Shown: positions 34,476-43,681 of the stretch, piece after piece | Layout: every line of letters begins with the position of its first letter | Numbering within the stretch: the stretch's first letter is position 1 | Source: Anabaena sp. PCC 7108 | GTDB taxonomy: Bacteria > Cyanobacteriota > Cyanobacteriia > Cyanobacteriales > Nostocaceae | Length of the DNA: 64,000 nt | Assembly (NCBI RefSeq): GCF_000332135.1 | Contig: NZ_KB235896.1 | Location: forward strand, 2,995,321 to 3,059,320 | Reading direction: 5' to 3' | Notes under the pieces: generated by a model | Databases searched by the model: none | Told to the model about the DNA's origin: nothing | What the model saw: the letters and a program-made list of their open reading frames with translations, nothing else | Position numbers and translations under genes: made by a program

Positions 34476-36572
34476 TCAGGGATTACTGGACTGAGCAAAA
34501 TGGTCGAGAAGTTCTCTGTGCAGGAAGCGGTAACGGCCACCAACACGCAAAAGTAAGCGCCTCTCAACGCAGTAGTTAAGGAAGCGGGCAAGATTCCAAG
34601 GTATACCACTTTGCCAAAGAACGAAGCGTAGGGCAAGGTACTTCAAACAGACTCTTCCACCTCCCATTGAAAAGCCATTTACTATTGCCCCAAATAGTCC
34701 GAATAATAAACAATATTCTTGTGTTATTACCACTTTTGTATAATTGGAATATATAAGATTAACCAGATTAAAGACTAGAATTAGCATACAAGGATAGCTT
34801 AATGCGGTTATCCAAAGCATACTTCCTAATGAATTCCAAATTCCCTGATTAGGAAGTGATCTCACCTTTAATTCTTGCTTTAGTCCGTAAAACACCCCTT
34901 CAATCAGCCCGAAAGTCAGCCCGAAAGTCAGCCCGAAAATCAGCCATCCAGTCAGCCCGAAAATCAGCCCGAAAGTCAGCCCCAAAATCAGCCATCCAGT
35001 CAGCCCGAAAATCAGTCCGAAAGTCAGATGGAAAATCAGCTTTTTACAAAAAACATTGAACATTTTTTGTCTCTCTGAGCGAGACATGGGAATTTGAAAC
35101 GATTCTACAGGTTCAATCTTGTTGAAATCTCCAATCAGCCCTCCAATCAGCCCCAAAATCAGCCCTCCAATCAGCCCCAAAATCAGCCAGGAAGTCAGCC
35201 CGACCATCAGCCCGAAAATCAGCCCGAAAATCAGCCCGAAACTCAGCCCAAAAATCAGCCCAAAAATCAGCCCGAGAATCAGCCCAAAAATCAGCCCAAA
35301 AATCAGCCCAAAAATCAGCCGATAGCGCCTCCGTAAAGATTTAGACTCAAGCCAACTCGGTTGCATTTGCTCAATTAGTAACTCCACTGTGTTGTTAGCT
35401 TGCAATTGCCTTGCTATCCAACTGAGAGTTTTGCGAGTTTGTCTCCAGTGGGGTTCGTTTTCCACTTTTTTATATGCCCATTTACCCTGTGCTTTTTCTT
35501 TGCGGCGGTCTTGCTCACGGGTATCTATGGATAACTGACGATCAATATACTTCTCTAATAAGTCTACTTTGCTGCTAATGGGTTGTTCTGGGTCATATAC
35601 ATCAACAACCAGCTTAACAAATAACGGCACGCGTAACAAACCCGGATCACCCTCTGAAGTCAGTTCTAACAGCTTTTCCAAGTCAGAATTTTTCTGAATC
35701 ACTGACCATAATTCTGAGCGATTTAGGCTATGGAGATAATCTTGAATTTGGATATCCGATAAAGGTTGAAGACACACCGCACCTCTGAGAGTTTTTAGCT
35801 TCAGGTCTACCGCTTCAAATTCTTTGAGACGACAGCAGACTAAAACATGAGGATAATTCTGGGCAAATTCCTGGAGTTTGATGGTGCATTTTTTCTGTCT
35901 TTCTAGTCCCAGTTCATCTAACCCATCTAGCAGAGGTAATAAAACTTGTTGTTCTAACCAGCGTTCATAAATTTTATATTTGCGGTTTCCCCCGTGTAGT
36001 TCATAAAGTTGCTCAATTAGCCATTGCTCAATGCTTTGGTTATCATCGCGCCAAGTGGAAAGCTCAAAGATAACGGGAATTACAGTTTTGGGATTTTCTA
36101 GCGCACCGCAAACTAACTGCTCTGCTAAACTCAATAATGCTGTAGTTTTCCCGGCTCCCGGCGCTCCTAAAATCAGCAATTTTCCGGCAATATCATCCCG
36201 TCCATAAGTCTCAATCAGTAGTTTATTAGCATCAAGATTTCCGTAATCTTGACCATTAATCTGCAAAGTGCGATTTACCCAAGATAGTTGTTCTGCAAAA
36301 GATATATTTATAGAAATGCGTTTCTTTCCCAAGGTATCAGTCAAGCGTTGACGAATATCAGGTAACTGCTTTTTTTCTAGTAATAACTTTCCCCATTCCC
36401 AATCAACCTTTTGTGGTTCTGAGTTGCCAAACAGCCGCAAGATAATGTTATTAATAGTGACTTGGTTATCTTGGCTATTTTGAAAACTAACTGCATCTCG
36501 CCCTGCTTGAGTCTGCTGAACCTCACTATTTTCAAGTGAGCTATTATCAATATTTTGATCTTGTGAACCCAT
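34476..36572 (-). CDS. NACHT-type STAND ATPase with repeated membrane region
   Basis: About 698 residues from ATG 36572 (a GTG lies 9 bp upstream; residues here count from it). N-terminal QAGRDAVSFQNSQDNQVTIN (25-44) is a tag seen in conflict-system STAND proteins. The NTPase has Walker A GAPGAGKTT (139-147), Walker B LLPLLDGLDEL (214-224) and sensor-like VCCRLKEFE. Residues 420-485 and 518-565 are hydrophobic tandem repeats of GLIF/GLTF, encoded by 12-bp DNA repeats, then a further membrane segment at 583-612. RYRFLHRELLDHFAQ ends the protein like a winged helix. It is expected to sense a trigger and act at the membrane. The 147-residue gene upstream shares the QAGRDA tag. Confidence 0.85.
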   Translation of the reverse strand: MGSQDQNIDNSSLENSEVQQTQAGRDAVSFQNSQDNQVTINNIILRLFGNSEPQKVDWEWGKLLLEKKQLPDIRQRLTDTLGKKRISINISFAEQLSWVNRTLQINGQDYGNLDANKLLIETYGRDDIAGKLLILGAPGAGKTTALLSLAEQLVCGALENPKTVIPVIFELSTWRDDNQSIEQWLIEQLYELHGGNRKYKIYERWLEQQVLLPLLDGLDELGLERQKKCTIKLQEFAQNYPHVLVCCRLKEFEAVDLKLKTLRGAVCLQPLSDIQIQDYLHSLNRSELWSVIQKNSDLEKLLELTSEGDPGLLRVPLFVKLVVDVYDPEQPISSKVDLLEKYIDRQLSIDTREQDRRKEKAQGKWAYKKVENEPHWRQTRKTLSWIARQLQANNTVELLIEQMQPSWLESKSLRRRYRLIFGLIFGLIFGLILGLIFGLIFGLSFGLIFGLIFGLMVGLTSWLILGLIGGLILGLIGGLIGDFNKIEPVESFQIPMSRSERQKMFNVFCKKLIFHLTFGLIFGLTGWLILGLTFGLIFGLTGWLIFGLTFGLTFGLIEGVFYGLKQELKVRSLPNQGIWNSLGSMLWITALSYPCMLILVFNLVNLIYSNYTKVVITQEYCLLFGLFGAIVNGFSMGGGRVCLKYLALRFVLWQSGIPWNLARFLNYCVERRLLLRVGGRYRFLHRELLDHFAQSSNP
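34901..35040. repeat. 12-bp coding repeats, block 1 of the NACHT gene
   Basis: Tandem 12-bp units around AATCAGCCCGAA (plus strand) with variants AGTCAGCCCGAA and ATCAGCCATCC encode the GLIFGLTGW-type segment. Unit length keeps frame if copies are gained or lost. Confidence 0.9.
35131..35320. repeat. 12-bp coding repeats, block 2 of the NACHT gene
   Basis: About 15 units of AATCAGCCCAAA/AATCAGCCCGAA encode the FGLIFGLI run. The two blocks flank about 90 bp of non-repeat coding sequence. Confidence 0.9.
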
Positions 36573-36626
36573 TACCCACACCCAAATTGCACCAGATGTC
36601 TTTTAGCAGTGGAGAAATACAGACCT

Positions 36627-36700
36627 AACCCCCCAACCCTCTTCCCTACAAGGGAATGGGGAGAATTGAAAGCCTCTCTCCTACAAGGAGAGAGGTCTAA
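36627..36700. repeat. Palindromic repeat between the NACHT gene and the small-protein gene
   Basis: Contains a perfect hairpin CCTCTCTCC-TACAA-GGAGAGAGG (36673-36695) and a related CCCTACAAGGG upstream. This family is widely dispersed in cyanobacteria. It may lower expression of the NACHT gene relative to the gene before it. Confidence 0.7.
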
Positions 36701-36737
36701 GGGTACTGCAACCGATAGATAACTCTCATAAATGTCT

Positions 36738-37181
36738 CTACATTCCAATCAGTTTTGCAGCCGCTCCTAGCCAGGGTGCGATCGCTCCAAAAACTTCCTG
36801 TCCAGTTGTCCACAGGCTCTTTCCGGCTTCTGTAGTGTCTTTCATGGTTTTCAACGTCTCACTGACAGGTTTCAGGTACTGCCCCACCATGTCTTTATTC
36901 ACACCATCTTTGGCTGCTTCGCGCTTGGCAGGTCGCAAATAGTCCAGCAGTTCATCTTTCTCATCTTGAGTCAGTGTTGCAGCTTTTACGGCTATTTCCA
37001 GATTTTCTAATTGTTTAACTACATCTGTATGAGTGATTTCCTGCTGTGTTTCCAGTTTCCCTGATTGATTTTGCTGGGCATCACGTCCTGCTTGTTGTTG
37101 TCCAATTACAGCACCAGTAGCTGTTACACCGCTCATGCTTTGGGATTGGCTTGGTTGTTCTGGCTGCTTTTTACCAAACAT
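36738..37181 (-). CDS. Small protein with QAGRDA tag, linked to the NACHT gene
   Basis: 147 residues of no named family. The N-terminus is Gln/Ser-rich, with SGVTATGAVIGQQQAGRDAQ; the QAGRDA at 30-35 matches residues 25-30 of the NACHT protein. Residues 50-118 are helical and charged (HTDVVKQLENLEIAVKAATL, then LLDYLRPAKREAAKDG). Residues 123-147 are hydrophobic (EVFGAIAPWLGAAAKLIGM) and could insert in a membrane. It lies 48 bp after moxR and 165 bp before the NACHT start, on one strand, so it may be an effector or adaptor of the NACHT protein; that is inferred. Confidence 0.75.
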   Translation of the reverse strand: MFGKKQPEQPSQSQSMSGVTATGAVIGQQQAGRDAQQNQSGKLETQQEITHTDVVKQLENLEIAVKAATLTQDEKDELLDYLRPAKREAAKDGVNKDMVGQYLKPVSETLKTMKDTTEAGKSLWTTGQEVFGAIAPWLGAAAKLIGM

Positions 37182-37229
37182 GGATTTTTCCTACTAAGAG
37201 ATTTTTTTATACTTTGTACCAATGATATT

Positions 37230-38138
37230 TTAAGGAATCGGCACAGATCGCAATAATCGCTCAACTACAGTTTTAGCATTGCGTCCACCTCTAGGAATGA
37301 GACGATGACACAGAACGTAAGGCGCGAGAAACTTGACATCATCAGGAAGAGCGTAATCTCTGCCGGAGATAAAAGCTAGTGCTTGGGTAGCTTTTTGTAA
37401 TGCCACACTACCACGAGGACTAACGCCGAGAGTGATTTCTTCATCCTGTCTCGTTGTCCGCACTAATTCCAGGATGTATTGTTGCAAGGAGGGTTCCACT
37501 TGTACCTGAGAACAAAGTCGGCGTAACTGAGCAACTTCTGCCAAGGTAATACAAGGTTGTAAATCATCAACTTGTAGACGCTGCTGAATACTTTGCAACA
37601 TTTGTAGTTCTTCTGACTCTGAGGGATAGCCCAAACTCAAAGACAGCATAAACCGATCCATTTGTGCTTCTGGCAGGGGAAATGTGCCTTGGTACTCGAT
37701 GGGGTTCTGGGTAGCAATGACAAAGAAAGGCTGAGGAACGGGACGAGAGACACCATCAACTGTGACTTGATACTCTTCCATTACTTCCAGTAAAGCTGAC
37801 TGGGTGCGTGGGGTGGCACGGTTGATTTCATCAGATAGCAGAACATTGGCAAATACTGGCCCAGGGAGAAAAGTAAATTCGCCGCTTTTTGGGTTCCAAA
37901 TGTTAGTGCCGGTGATGTCTGTTGGCAGTAAATCGGGAGTACATTGTATCCTTTGAAATTTACCATCAAGCGATCGCGCTAGAGATTTGGCCAGCAGGGT
38001 TTTACCAACTCCAGGAACATCTTCTAGTAGGGCATGACCACCACCCAGCAAAGCAACTAGCACTAAGCGTACTGCTTCATTTTTGCCAACAATGGTACGA
38101 GCCAGATTTTGCGTTAAAGCGTCAATTTTTTCTCTCAT
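37230..38138 (-). CDS. MoxR-family AAA+ ATPase
   Basis: 302 residues. Walker A is LEDVPGVGKTLLAKSLA near residue 38, Walker B is ANVLLSDEINRATPRTQSALLEVMEEYQVTVDG, sensor 1 is FVIATQNPIEYQGTFPLPEAQMDRF, and the lid includes SPRGSVALQKATQALA. MoxR proteins are chaperone-like ATPases, usually next to VWA or DUF58 partner genes. No such partner is visible here; instead the QAGRDA protein and the NACHT gene follow on the same strand. Confidence 0.93.
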   Translation of the reverse strand: MREKIDALTQNLARTIVGKNEAVRLVLVALLGGGHALLEDVPGVGKTLLAKSLARSLDGKFQRIQCTPDLLPTDITGTNIWNPKSGEFTFLPGPVFANVLLSDEINRATPRTQSALLEVMEEYQVTVDGVSRPVPQPFFVIATQNPIEYQGTFPLPEAQMDRFMLSLSLGYPSESEELQMLQSIQQRLQVDDLQPCITLAEVAQLRRLCSQVQVEPSLQQYILELVRTTRQDEEITLGVSPRGSVALQKATQALAFISGRDYALPDDVKFLAPYVLCHRLIPRGGRNAKTVVERLLRSVPIP

Positions 38139-38154
38139 GCTTACTAGGTATTAG

Positions 38155-38273
38155 GGACTGGGGACTAGGGACTGGAGACTGGAGAGGTTGGGAGGTTGGG
38201 AGGTTGGGAGAATAACATATTACTTCTTACCTATTTCCTCTTCACTGTCACCTGTCACCTGTCACCTGTCACC
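38155..38273. repeat. Three short tandem repeats
   Basis: GGGACTA/GGGACTG units (about 38155-38182), then AGGTTGGG units (38185-38210), then CTGTCAC heptamers (38245-38273), the last shared with 5066-5137. They fill the space between ribF and moxR. Confidence 0.85.
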
Positions 38274-38311
38274 TTCTTCTATATACATTGTTCCCTATTA
38301 ACATTACCAAT

Positions 38312-39415
38312 TCAGCATTCTGTACTCAAAATTTCTCTGGCTACGGTGCAGTCAAGTTGAATTTGGGTTTTTAGGGCTTCGAGAGAAGGGAATTTTTGTT
38401 CAGGACGCAAAAATTTTACTAGTTGCACAACTAGGTTTTTACCGTATAAATCAGCAGACCAATCTAACAAATGTACTTCTACGGAGCAATAAGTACCGTT
38501 GACAGTGGGGCGATTGCCGATATTCATTACACCTAAGTTCTGAGTAGGAGGCGTATCTGAAGTTTCGCTGAGGATGATAACCCGAACTGCATAAACTCCT
38601 TGACGGGGTAAAAATTTGTCTTTTGGTAGTTGGAGGTTAGCGGTAGGAAAGCCGATGGTTTTACCTAAATGTTGACCGGGGATAACTAATCCTGTCAGGG
38701 TGTAAGGTCTACCTAATAAGCGAGTGGCCCGTTGAATATCACCTTCTTGTAAAGTTTGGCGAATTAATGAAGTGCTAATGCGATGGTCTTCACTTGAAGT
38801 AATATTCAGGCTTCTACCATTTGCGGGTAAATCGTTTGTATCAGTTTGGATGGGAACGATGGTTACGGGTATCTTGTATTTGGCGGCGAGTATTTGTAAA
38901 TCTTGGGCAGTTCCCGTGCGCTTTTTACCAAAACAGAAATCCTGACCAACGCTGATTCGTTGACATTGCAGTTGTTGGACAAGAATTTTTTCGACGAATT
39001 CTTCAGGTGATAGGGCTGATAGTTCTTTATCGAAGGGCAATAATACCAGTTGTTCTACCCCAAGCGATCGCAACTGTTGAACTTTTTCATCCAGCGGTGT
39101 TAACAAGGCACGGGGTTGGCCTGTAAAAAACTCATGTGGATGGGGATCAAAAGTGACAACTGTTGAGTACGCACGTTTTTGGGGTGATGCCAGAGTTGAT
39201 GAGTCAGCGGGATTAATGGGTAAGCTTTCTGGTAATTTCTCCCCATTTCCCCAACCTTCTTCACTCCCAATTGACTGCAAAACTGGTTGGATTACCCTCT
39301 GATGACCAAGATGAACACCATCAAATTTTCCAAGCGCAACAGCAGTTGGTGTCAGAGCCAATTCGGTCGAGGAAGCAACCCACACAGAACACCCATTTTG
39401 AGACAAATTTAGCAC
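38312..39415 (-). CDS. ribF: Bifunctional riboflavin kinase/FAD synthetase RibF
   Basis: 367 residues. The N-terminal FMN adenylyltransferase domain has LGKFDGVHLGHQRVIQPV (HxGH type) and VVTFDPHPHEFF, then ISVGQDFCFGKKRTG. The C-terminal riboflavin kinase domain has TGLVIPGQHLGKTIGFPTANL, GVYAVRV, NIGNRPTVNGT and the catalytic Glu in SVEVHLLDW. It converts riboflavin to FMN and FAD. Between the HxGH region and TFDPHP lies an extra stretch of about 30 residues (starting IGSEEGWGNGEKLPESLPIN), apparently encoded by intergenic-type repeat DNA. No FMN riboswitch was seen upstream. Confidence 0.95.
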   Translation of the reverse strand: MLNLSQNGCSVWVASSTELALTPTAVALGKFDGVHLGHQRVIQPVLQSIGSEEGWGNGEKLPESLPINPADSSTLASPQKRAYSTVVTFDPHPHEFFTGQPRALLTPLDEKVQQLRSLGVEQLVLLPFDKELSALSPEEFVEKILVQQLQCQRISVGQDFCFGKKRTGTAQDLQILAAKYKIPVTIVPIQTDTNDLPANGRSLNITSSEDHRISTSLIRQTLQEGDIQRATRLLGRPYTLTGLVIPGQHLGKTIGFPTANLQLPKDKFLPRQGVYAVRVIILSETSDTPPTQNLGVMNIGNRPTVNGTYCSVEVHLLDWSADLYGKNLVVQLVKFLRPEQKFPSLEALKTQIQLDCTVAREILSTEC

Positions 39416-39692
39416 GTGGATTCTGGGATTTTTAGGTTTATCTTAGCTATCAGCGCTCGGCAACCCTGTGAGGGGAAATATAAGCCCCTGAGTTTTTTAC
39501 CTACATTCAGCCCTTAGACAGGCATCTAGAGGCTGTTTTGGACTGCTGGTGCCAATACAAAGCTAGTCTACCAGTTGTCGCCATCTAAGTAACAAGTAGG
39601 CTCTGGCGCTGAAAGCTCCTGATCACCAATTTAATCTAAAATCTATGAATCCCTGCAATTTAGAATCTTTACTACGCATTATCAATTACGAA

Positions 39693-40586
39693 TTACACTG
39701 ACTTACTGACGGGAAAAGATTCTGTTAAAGGATCTAAGACTGGAACCTGAAGTACTAATCCTTCTCGTGCCATGATTGCACCAGGAAACTTCTCAACTGC
39801 TTCTTTGCCGACATTATCTAAAAAATCATCGTTGTGGGCGGGGTCATGGTGATAAATCACCAAGGTTTTGACGTTGGCAGCTTGTGCTATTTTTACAGCT
39901 TCTTGCCACGTGGAATGTCCCCAACCAATTTTCGGTGATTTTGGAGAATAGTATTCATCATCTGTATAGGTGGAGTCGTAAATCAAGATATCGGCATCCC
40001 GTGATAGCCACAGGACATTTTCATCCAATTTATTGGGAAAATGTTCAGTATCTGTGATGTAAACAGCAGAACCACCTCGCCAGTTAACTCTATATCCTAC
40101 GGCTTCACCTGGGTGATTTAAAGGTGCGGTTTCTATGAAAATGTCATCGATTTCGATTGGTTGCCCCGCTTTAATGTTGTAAAAATTTAAGTTGGCTTGC
40201 ATGATCTGCAAGGGTACGGGAAAGTTGGGATGCAGCATCTGATCATTGAGCCGTTGCTCAATTGTCGAGCCATCTGGTGCGATCGCTCCATAAATATTAA
40301 ATTTATTACCTTTGATAAATGCTGGGGTAAAGAAAGGGAACCCCTGCATATGATCCCAGTGGCAATGAGTAAAGAATATGTGGCCTTCTACGGGCATTTG
40401 GGCTAATAAAGATTGCCCCAAAACATGAACTCCTGTACCACAATCAAAAATTAAGCGTTTACCGCCAGCTTGCATTGCTATGCAAGGGGTGTTACCCCCG
40501 TAACGGACGGTTTTTAGACCTGGACAGGGGATGCTGCCCCTGACGCCCCAAAATTGTACGGTAAATTGGTTCTCTATCCTAGACAT
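39693..40586 (-). CDS. MBL-fold metallo-hydrolase
   Basis: 297 residues of the beta-lactamase-like fold. THCHWDHMQGFPFF gives the HxHxDH metal motif near residue 73, NHPGEAVGYRV the next His, YITDTEH the bridging Asp, and VIYHHDPAHNDDFL the last His. The start VQFWGVRGSIPCPG and the RYGGNTPC stretch place it with the RNase Z-like/phosphoribosyl-cyclic phosphodiesterase branch of one-domain hydrolases. The exact substrate is unknown. It lies alone, with surE further upstream on the same strand. Confidence 0.88.
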   Translation of the reverse strand: MSRIENQFTVQFWGVRGSIPCPGLKTVRYGGNTPCIAMQAGGKRLIFDCGTGVHVLGQSLLAQMPVEGHIFFTHCHWDHMQGFPFFTPAFIKGNKFNIYGAIAPDGSTIEQRLNDQMLHPNFPVPLQIMQANLNFYNIKAGQPIEIDDIFIETAPLNHPGEAVGYRVNWRGGSAVYITDTEHFPNKLDENVLWLSRDADILIYDSTYTDDEYYSPKSPKIGWGHSTWQEAVKIAQAANVKTLVIYHHDPAHNDDFLDNVGKEAVEKFPGAIMAREGLVLQVPVLDPLTESFPVSKSV

Positions 40587-40874
40587 GGGTGTTGGTTGCT
40601 GGACTGAGCGGGCGATAAATTCAAAGCAATGGATCTTATTTTTTTTAGTTTATGCTGCCTTACTACCGTTGTTACTAAGTAATTTTTGGTAAAATAGCAT
40701 ACTCTTTTTAAGAACTTTTTGGTAAATCAGAAGTGATGTACTGAAGTATACCACTTTCTTAGACACTAGAGTTTATACTTATTCAATAATCTCAATATAT
40801 CTCCTAACTTTATAGCTTAAATTGTGCGGACATGAATTTAATTTAGGTTGGTATCTGGCCAGAAAACCAAAAAT
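40587..40874. other. Gene-free spacer
   Basis: AT-rich sequence between surE and the MBL gene, both leftward. No ORF, repeat or clear RNA is recognised. Confidence 0.4.
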
Positions 40875-41672
40875 TTACGGAAGTTTAAATTCCCGTTTCG
40901 ATAATTGTTGCAGTGCATTGGCATAAGTAAGATTGTATTGCAATGGGGTAATACTGATGTAGTTTTCACGGATAACCTGGACATCCGTAGGAATGTTTAA
41001 CGGTAAATTCAACTCTGTGGGCGGTTCTATGTCCTCCACCACCTCTCCTGTTAACCAGTAGTAAGTTTTTCCTCGTGGATCTACTCTTTTGTTAAAAACA
41101 TCAACGTAGCGGCGCACTCCCTGGCGAGTAAAAGTGACACCTGCAATTTCTTCCGATGGGATGGGAGGAATATTGACGTTCAGCAACATCAAGCCTGGAA
41201 GAGGTTCTGCTACTAGTTGATCAACTAAGATTTTGGCAAAGTTCGCAGCTGGGTGAAAGTCTTTGTGTGTATGACTGGTTAAACTTAAGGCAATGCTGGG
41301 AATGCCTTCGATCACACCTTCCATTGCGGCTGAAACAGTTCCAGAGTAAAGAATTTCTGTTCCTAAATTGGCACCTTGATTAATGCCTGATAGCACTAGG
41401 TCAGGAGGAGAATCTAATAATGCCCATAATGCCAATTTTACACAATCGGAAGGTGTACCATCACAAGCCCATGCTTTGATGGCTGGATGAAAAAGTGATT
41501 CAACCATTTCGGCGCGAATTGGTTGATGTAAGGTTAGTCCGTGTCCTGTTGCTGATCTTTCTCGATCTGGGCAAACGACTGTAATCTCATGACCCGCTGC
41601 TGCCAAGCAGTTAGCTAAGGTACGGATACCCGGTGCGTAAATGCCGTCATCGTTGCTAATTAGTAATTTCAT
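40875..41672 (-). CDS. surE: 5'-nucleotidase SurE
   Basis: 265 residues. SurE removes phosphate from nucleoside monophosphates, important in stationary phase and repair. [20 protein letters not shown] gives the metal-binding N8-D9-D10, then [29 protein letters not shown] and [25 protein letters not shown]. The frame is open 16 codons further upstream, but ATG 41672 gives the family's N-terminus and is preferred. Confidence 0.95.
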   Translation of the reverse strand: MKLLISNDDGIYAPGIRTLANCLAAAGHEITVVCPDRERSATGHGLTLHQPIRAEMVESLFHPAIKAWACDGTPSDCVKLALWALLDSPPDLVLSGINQGANLGTEILYSGTVSAAMEGVIEGIPSIALSLTSHTHKDFHPAANFAKILVDQLVAEPLPGLMLLNVNIPPIPSEEIAGVTFTRQGVRRYVDVFNKRVDPRGKTYYWLTGEVVEDIEPPTELNLPLNIPTDVQVIRENYISITPLQYNLTYANALQQLSKREFKLP

Positions 41673-41991
41673 ACTTCGATATTCATCAGTTAAGGGTCGC
41701 TTGTCAGTGTCTGCGGTCACAAGTAAAGAATAAAAAATACCTCTAAACTGCTAAAAAGAGAAATAGTCTAGTTTATTAATGGCACATTACAAAGCTTATT
41801 TCTTCTCCAGTCCATAACTTTGGACTATAGACTATTAAAGAGGTAACAGGGAACAGGGGGTTTCAAATAGGGTTTCATAGTCCACCTGAAACCTGCCACG
41901 AAAGTGAAGGTACAGGAAATAGGAAATTTTGTTCTCTGTTCTCTATTCGCTGTTCCCTTTTTTGATGAGTAATAACTAAAGATAATGACCA
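41673..41991. other. Divergent spacer surE/pheS
   Basis: Holds the two divergent promoters. GGGAACAG near 41844 and CTGTTCCC near 41951 form part of a loose inverted repeat, with GTTCTCTGTTCTCTATTCGC-type repeat DNA before pheS. No gene or T-box is seen. Confidence 0.4.
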
Positions 41992-42984
41992 ATGACTAGC
42001 AATTTAGAGGATCAACTTTTAGCATTGCGCCAAGAAGGAGAAGCAGCGATCGCATCTGCTGATACCCTGGAACGCCTGGAAGAACTGCGAGTTAACTATT
42101 TGGGCAAAAAAGGTCAATTGGGTGCGCTGTTACGCAGCATGGGACAAATGAGTGCGGAGGAGCGTCCCAAAATTGGCGCGATCGCTAATACAGTTAAAGA
42201 AGCTATCCAAAACTCTCTTGACCAACAACGCACCATTTTAGAATCTGCTCAAATTGAAGCACAGCTAGAGTCTGAAACTTTAGATGTGACTATGCCCGGT
42301 ATTTACCGTCCCCAAGGTCGCATTCATCCCCTCAATGGTATCATTGACCAAGCTTTGGATATCTTTGTCGGTATGGGTTACACCGTAGCCCAAGGATCGG
42401 AGATGGAAACAGATTACTACAATTTTGAGGCTCTTAATACTCCTCAAGACCATCCAGCCCGTGATATGCAGGATACTTTCTATTTACCAGATGGTAATTT
42501 GCTACGGACTCATACTTCATCGGTGCAAATTCGCTACATGGAAAAGGAAGAACCACCGATTAAAATTGTCGCCCCAGGACGAGTTTATCGAAGAGATGAT
42601 GTAGATGCAACTCACTCGGCAGTTTTCCATCAAATTGAATTGTTAGCTGTTGATGAAGGGCTAACTTTTACAGATTTGAAAGGTACTGTGAAGATATTTT
42701 TACAAGCGATGTTTGGTGATTTACCAATTCGTTTCCGTGCTAGTTATTTCCCCTTTACCGAACCTTCTGCGGAAGTTGATTTGCAGTGGAATGGCCGCTG
42801 GTTGGAAGTCATGGGTTGCGGTATGGTTGACCCCAATGTACTTAAATCAGTAGGTTATGATCCTGAAGTTTATAGTGGTTTTGCTGCTGGTTTTGGTGTA
42901 GAACGTTTTGCAATGGTTTTACATCAAATTGATGATATTCGCCGTTTGTATAATAGCGATTTGCGCTTTTTACAGCAATTTTAA
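41992..42984 (+). CDS. pheS: Phenylalanyl-tRNA synthetase alpha subunit
   Basis: 330 residues. The N-terminal coiled-coil tRNA-binding arm (about 1-90; [20 protein letters not shown]) is followed by the class II catalytic core: motif 2 in [25 protein letters not shown] and motif 3 in [37 protein letters not shown] holds the Phe-binding pocket. It works as alpha2beta2 with PheT, which is not in the window. ATG 41992 fits the family start. Confidence 0.97.
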   Translation: MTSNLEDQLLALRQEGEAAIASADTLERLEELRVNYLGKKGQLGALLRSMGQMSAEERPKIGAIANTVKEAIQNSLDQQRTILESAQIEAQLESETLDVTMPGIYRPQGRIHPLNGIIDQALDIFVGMGYTVAQGSEMETDYYNFEALNTPQDHPARDMQDTFYLPDGNLLRTHTSSVQIRYMEKEEPPIKIVAPGRVYRRDDVDATHSAVFHQIELLAVDEGLTFTDLKGTVKIFLQAMFGDLPIRFRASYFPFTEPSAEVDLQWNGRWLEVMGCGMVDPNVLKSVGYDPEVYSGFAAGFGVERFAMVLHQIDDIRRLYNSDLRFLQQF

Positions 42985-42985
42985 C

Positions 42986-43010
42986 GTAGGGGCGGGGTTT
43001 CCCCGCCCTT
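42986..43010 (+). terminator. Palindromic repeat acting as pheS terminator
   Basis: GGGCGGGG-TTT-CCCCGCCC directly after the pheS stop, bounded by GTAG and TTG. The same family (GTAGGGGYGGGG...) lies inside recQ at 43715-43742. Confidence 0.65.
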
Positions 43011-43266
43011 GATAATTCTTTGAAATGAACCAACGATTTCAGTTCAGAATCAATCATGACAGAACTTACTTGGCAAAAAGTTTTACAGGCGCAGCAACAA
43101 GACTTTATTCAAAGATTAAAACGTATTTTAGAATCTTTGATATTCTGATATAAAGTTACTGCATATAAATGTTGAAATTGTTAAAATTCTAACTCTTTAG
43201 AAATTGTTTCTAAAGGAATCCTTTCTATATTTCTTCTCAATAGTTAGAAAATTCAATCTCCCCTCA

Positions 43267-43551
43267 CTATTTGTCATATTTATCCCGAAACTTTTTCAGG
43301 GTAGTTTTGAGTTTTCCCTTGAGTTGTGGAGGATTTTCCATTACAGACATAAATAAATCTCTATCACGACTTGATAAAACTAGTCTTTCATGAGAATCTA
43401 TTTCCTGTCTAGCAATGGGAAGCAGATGAGAAAGAGTATACGCACTCAAGGAAACTCCTTTAAGGGCTGCTGCTTGTTCTAAGAGTTCTTTTTGCTCTTG
43501 TGTAACCCTCAAGTCAAGTCTACTGTCTTTGGGTGAAGAGGTTTCTAACAT
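43267..43551 (-). CDS. DUF1778 (TacA-type) antitoxin, apparently solitary
   Basis: 94 residues. DSRLDLRVTQEQKELLEQAAALKGVSLSAYTLSHLLPIARQEI is a ribbon-helix-helix of the DUF1778 family, which neutralises GNAT-type toxins that acetylate aminoacyl-tRNA. ERLVLSSRDRDLFMSVMENPP is the typical tail. The toxin gene should follow downstream on the minus strand, but only 116 bp of AT-rich DNA and a 30-codon shadow frame lie between here and the end of pheS. Confidence 0.85.
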   Translation of the reverse strand: MLETSSPKDSRLDLRVTQEQKELLEQAAALKGVSLSAYTLSHLLPIARQEIDSHERLVLSSRDRDLFMSVMENPPQLKGKLKTTLKKFRDKYDK

Positions 43552-43681
43552 CTTGGCGATTTAGCGAACATCCTGAATTTAGATTATAGCATTTTAGGCG
43601 TACAATAATGTACACACAAATAAAATTTTATTGCGCCAGTCTACCATTGTTTTAAGATACAAAGTGAGCGATACCAACTGA

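Noticed and set aside
35094-35336. Pro/Gln-rich open frames opposite the NACHT gene
   Set aside because: They arise from the 12-bp repeats read on the other strand; no start signal, and the NACHT frame is clearly the coding one.
39416-39692. FMN riboswitch or other leader RNA before ribF
   Set aside because: The conserved FMN-element blocks were looked for and not found.
43056-43148. 30-codon frame starting MTELTWQKVLQAQQQ after pheS
   Set aside because: Too short, no clear ribosome binding site, and sits after a terminator; perhaps a gene stub, but not supportable.
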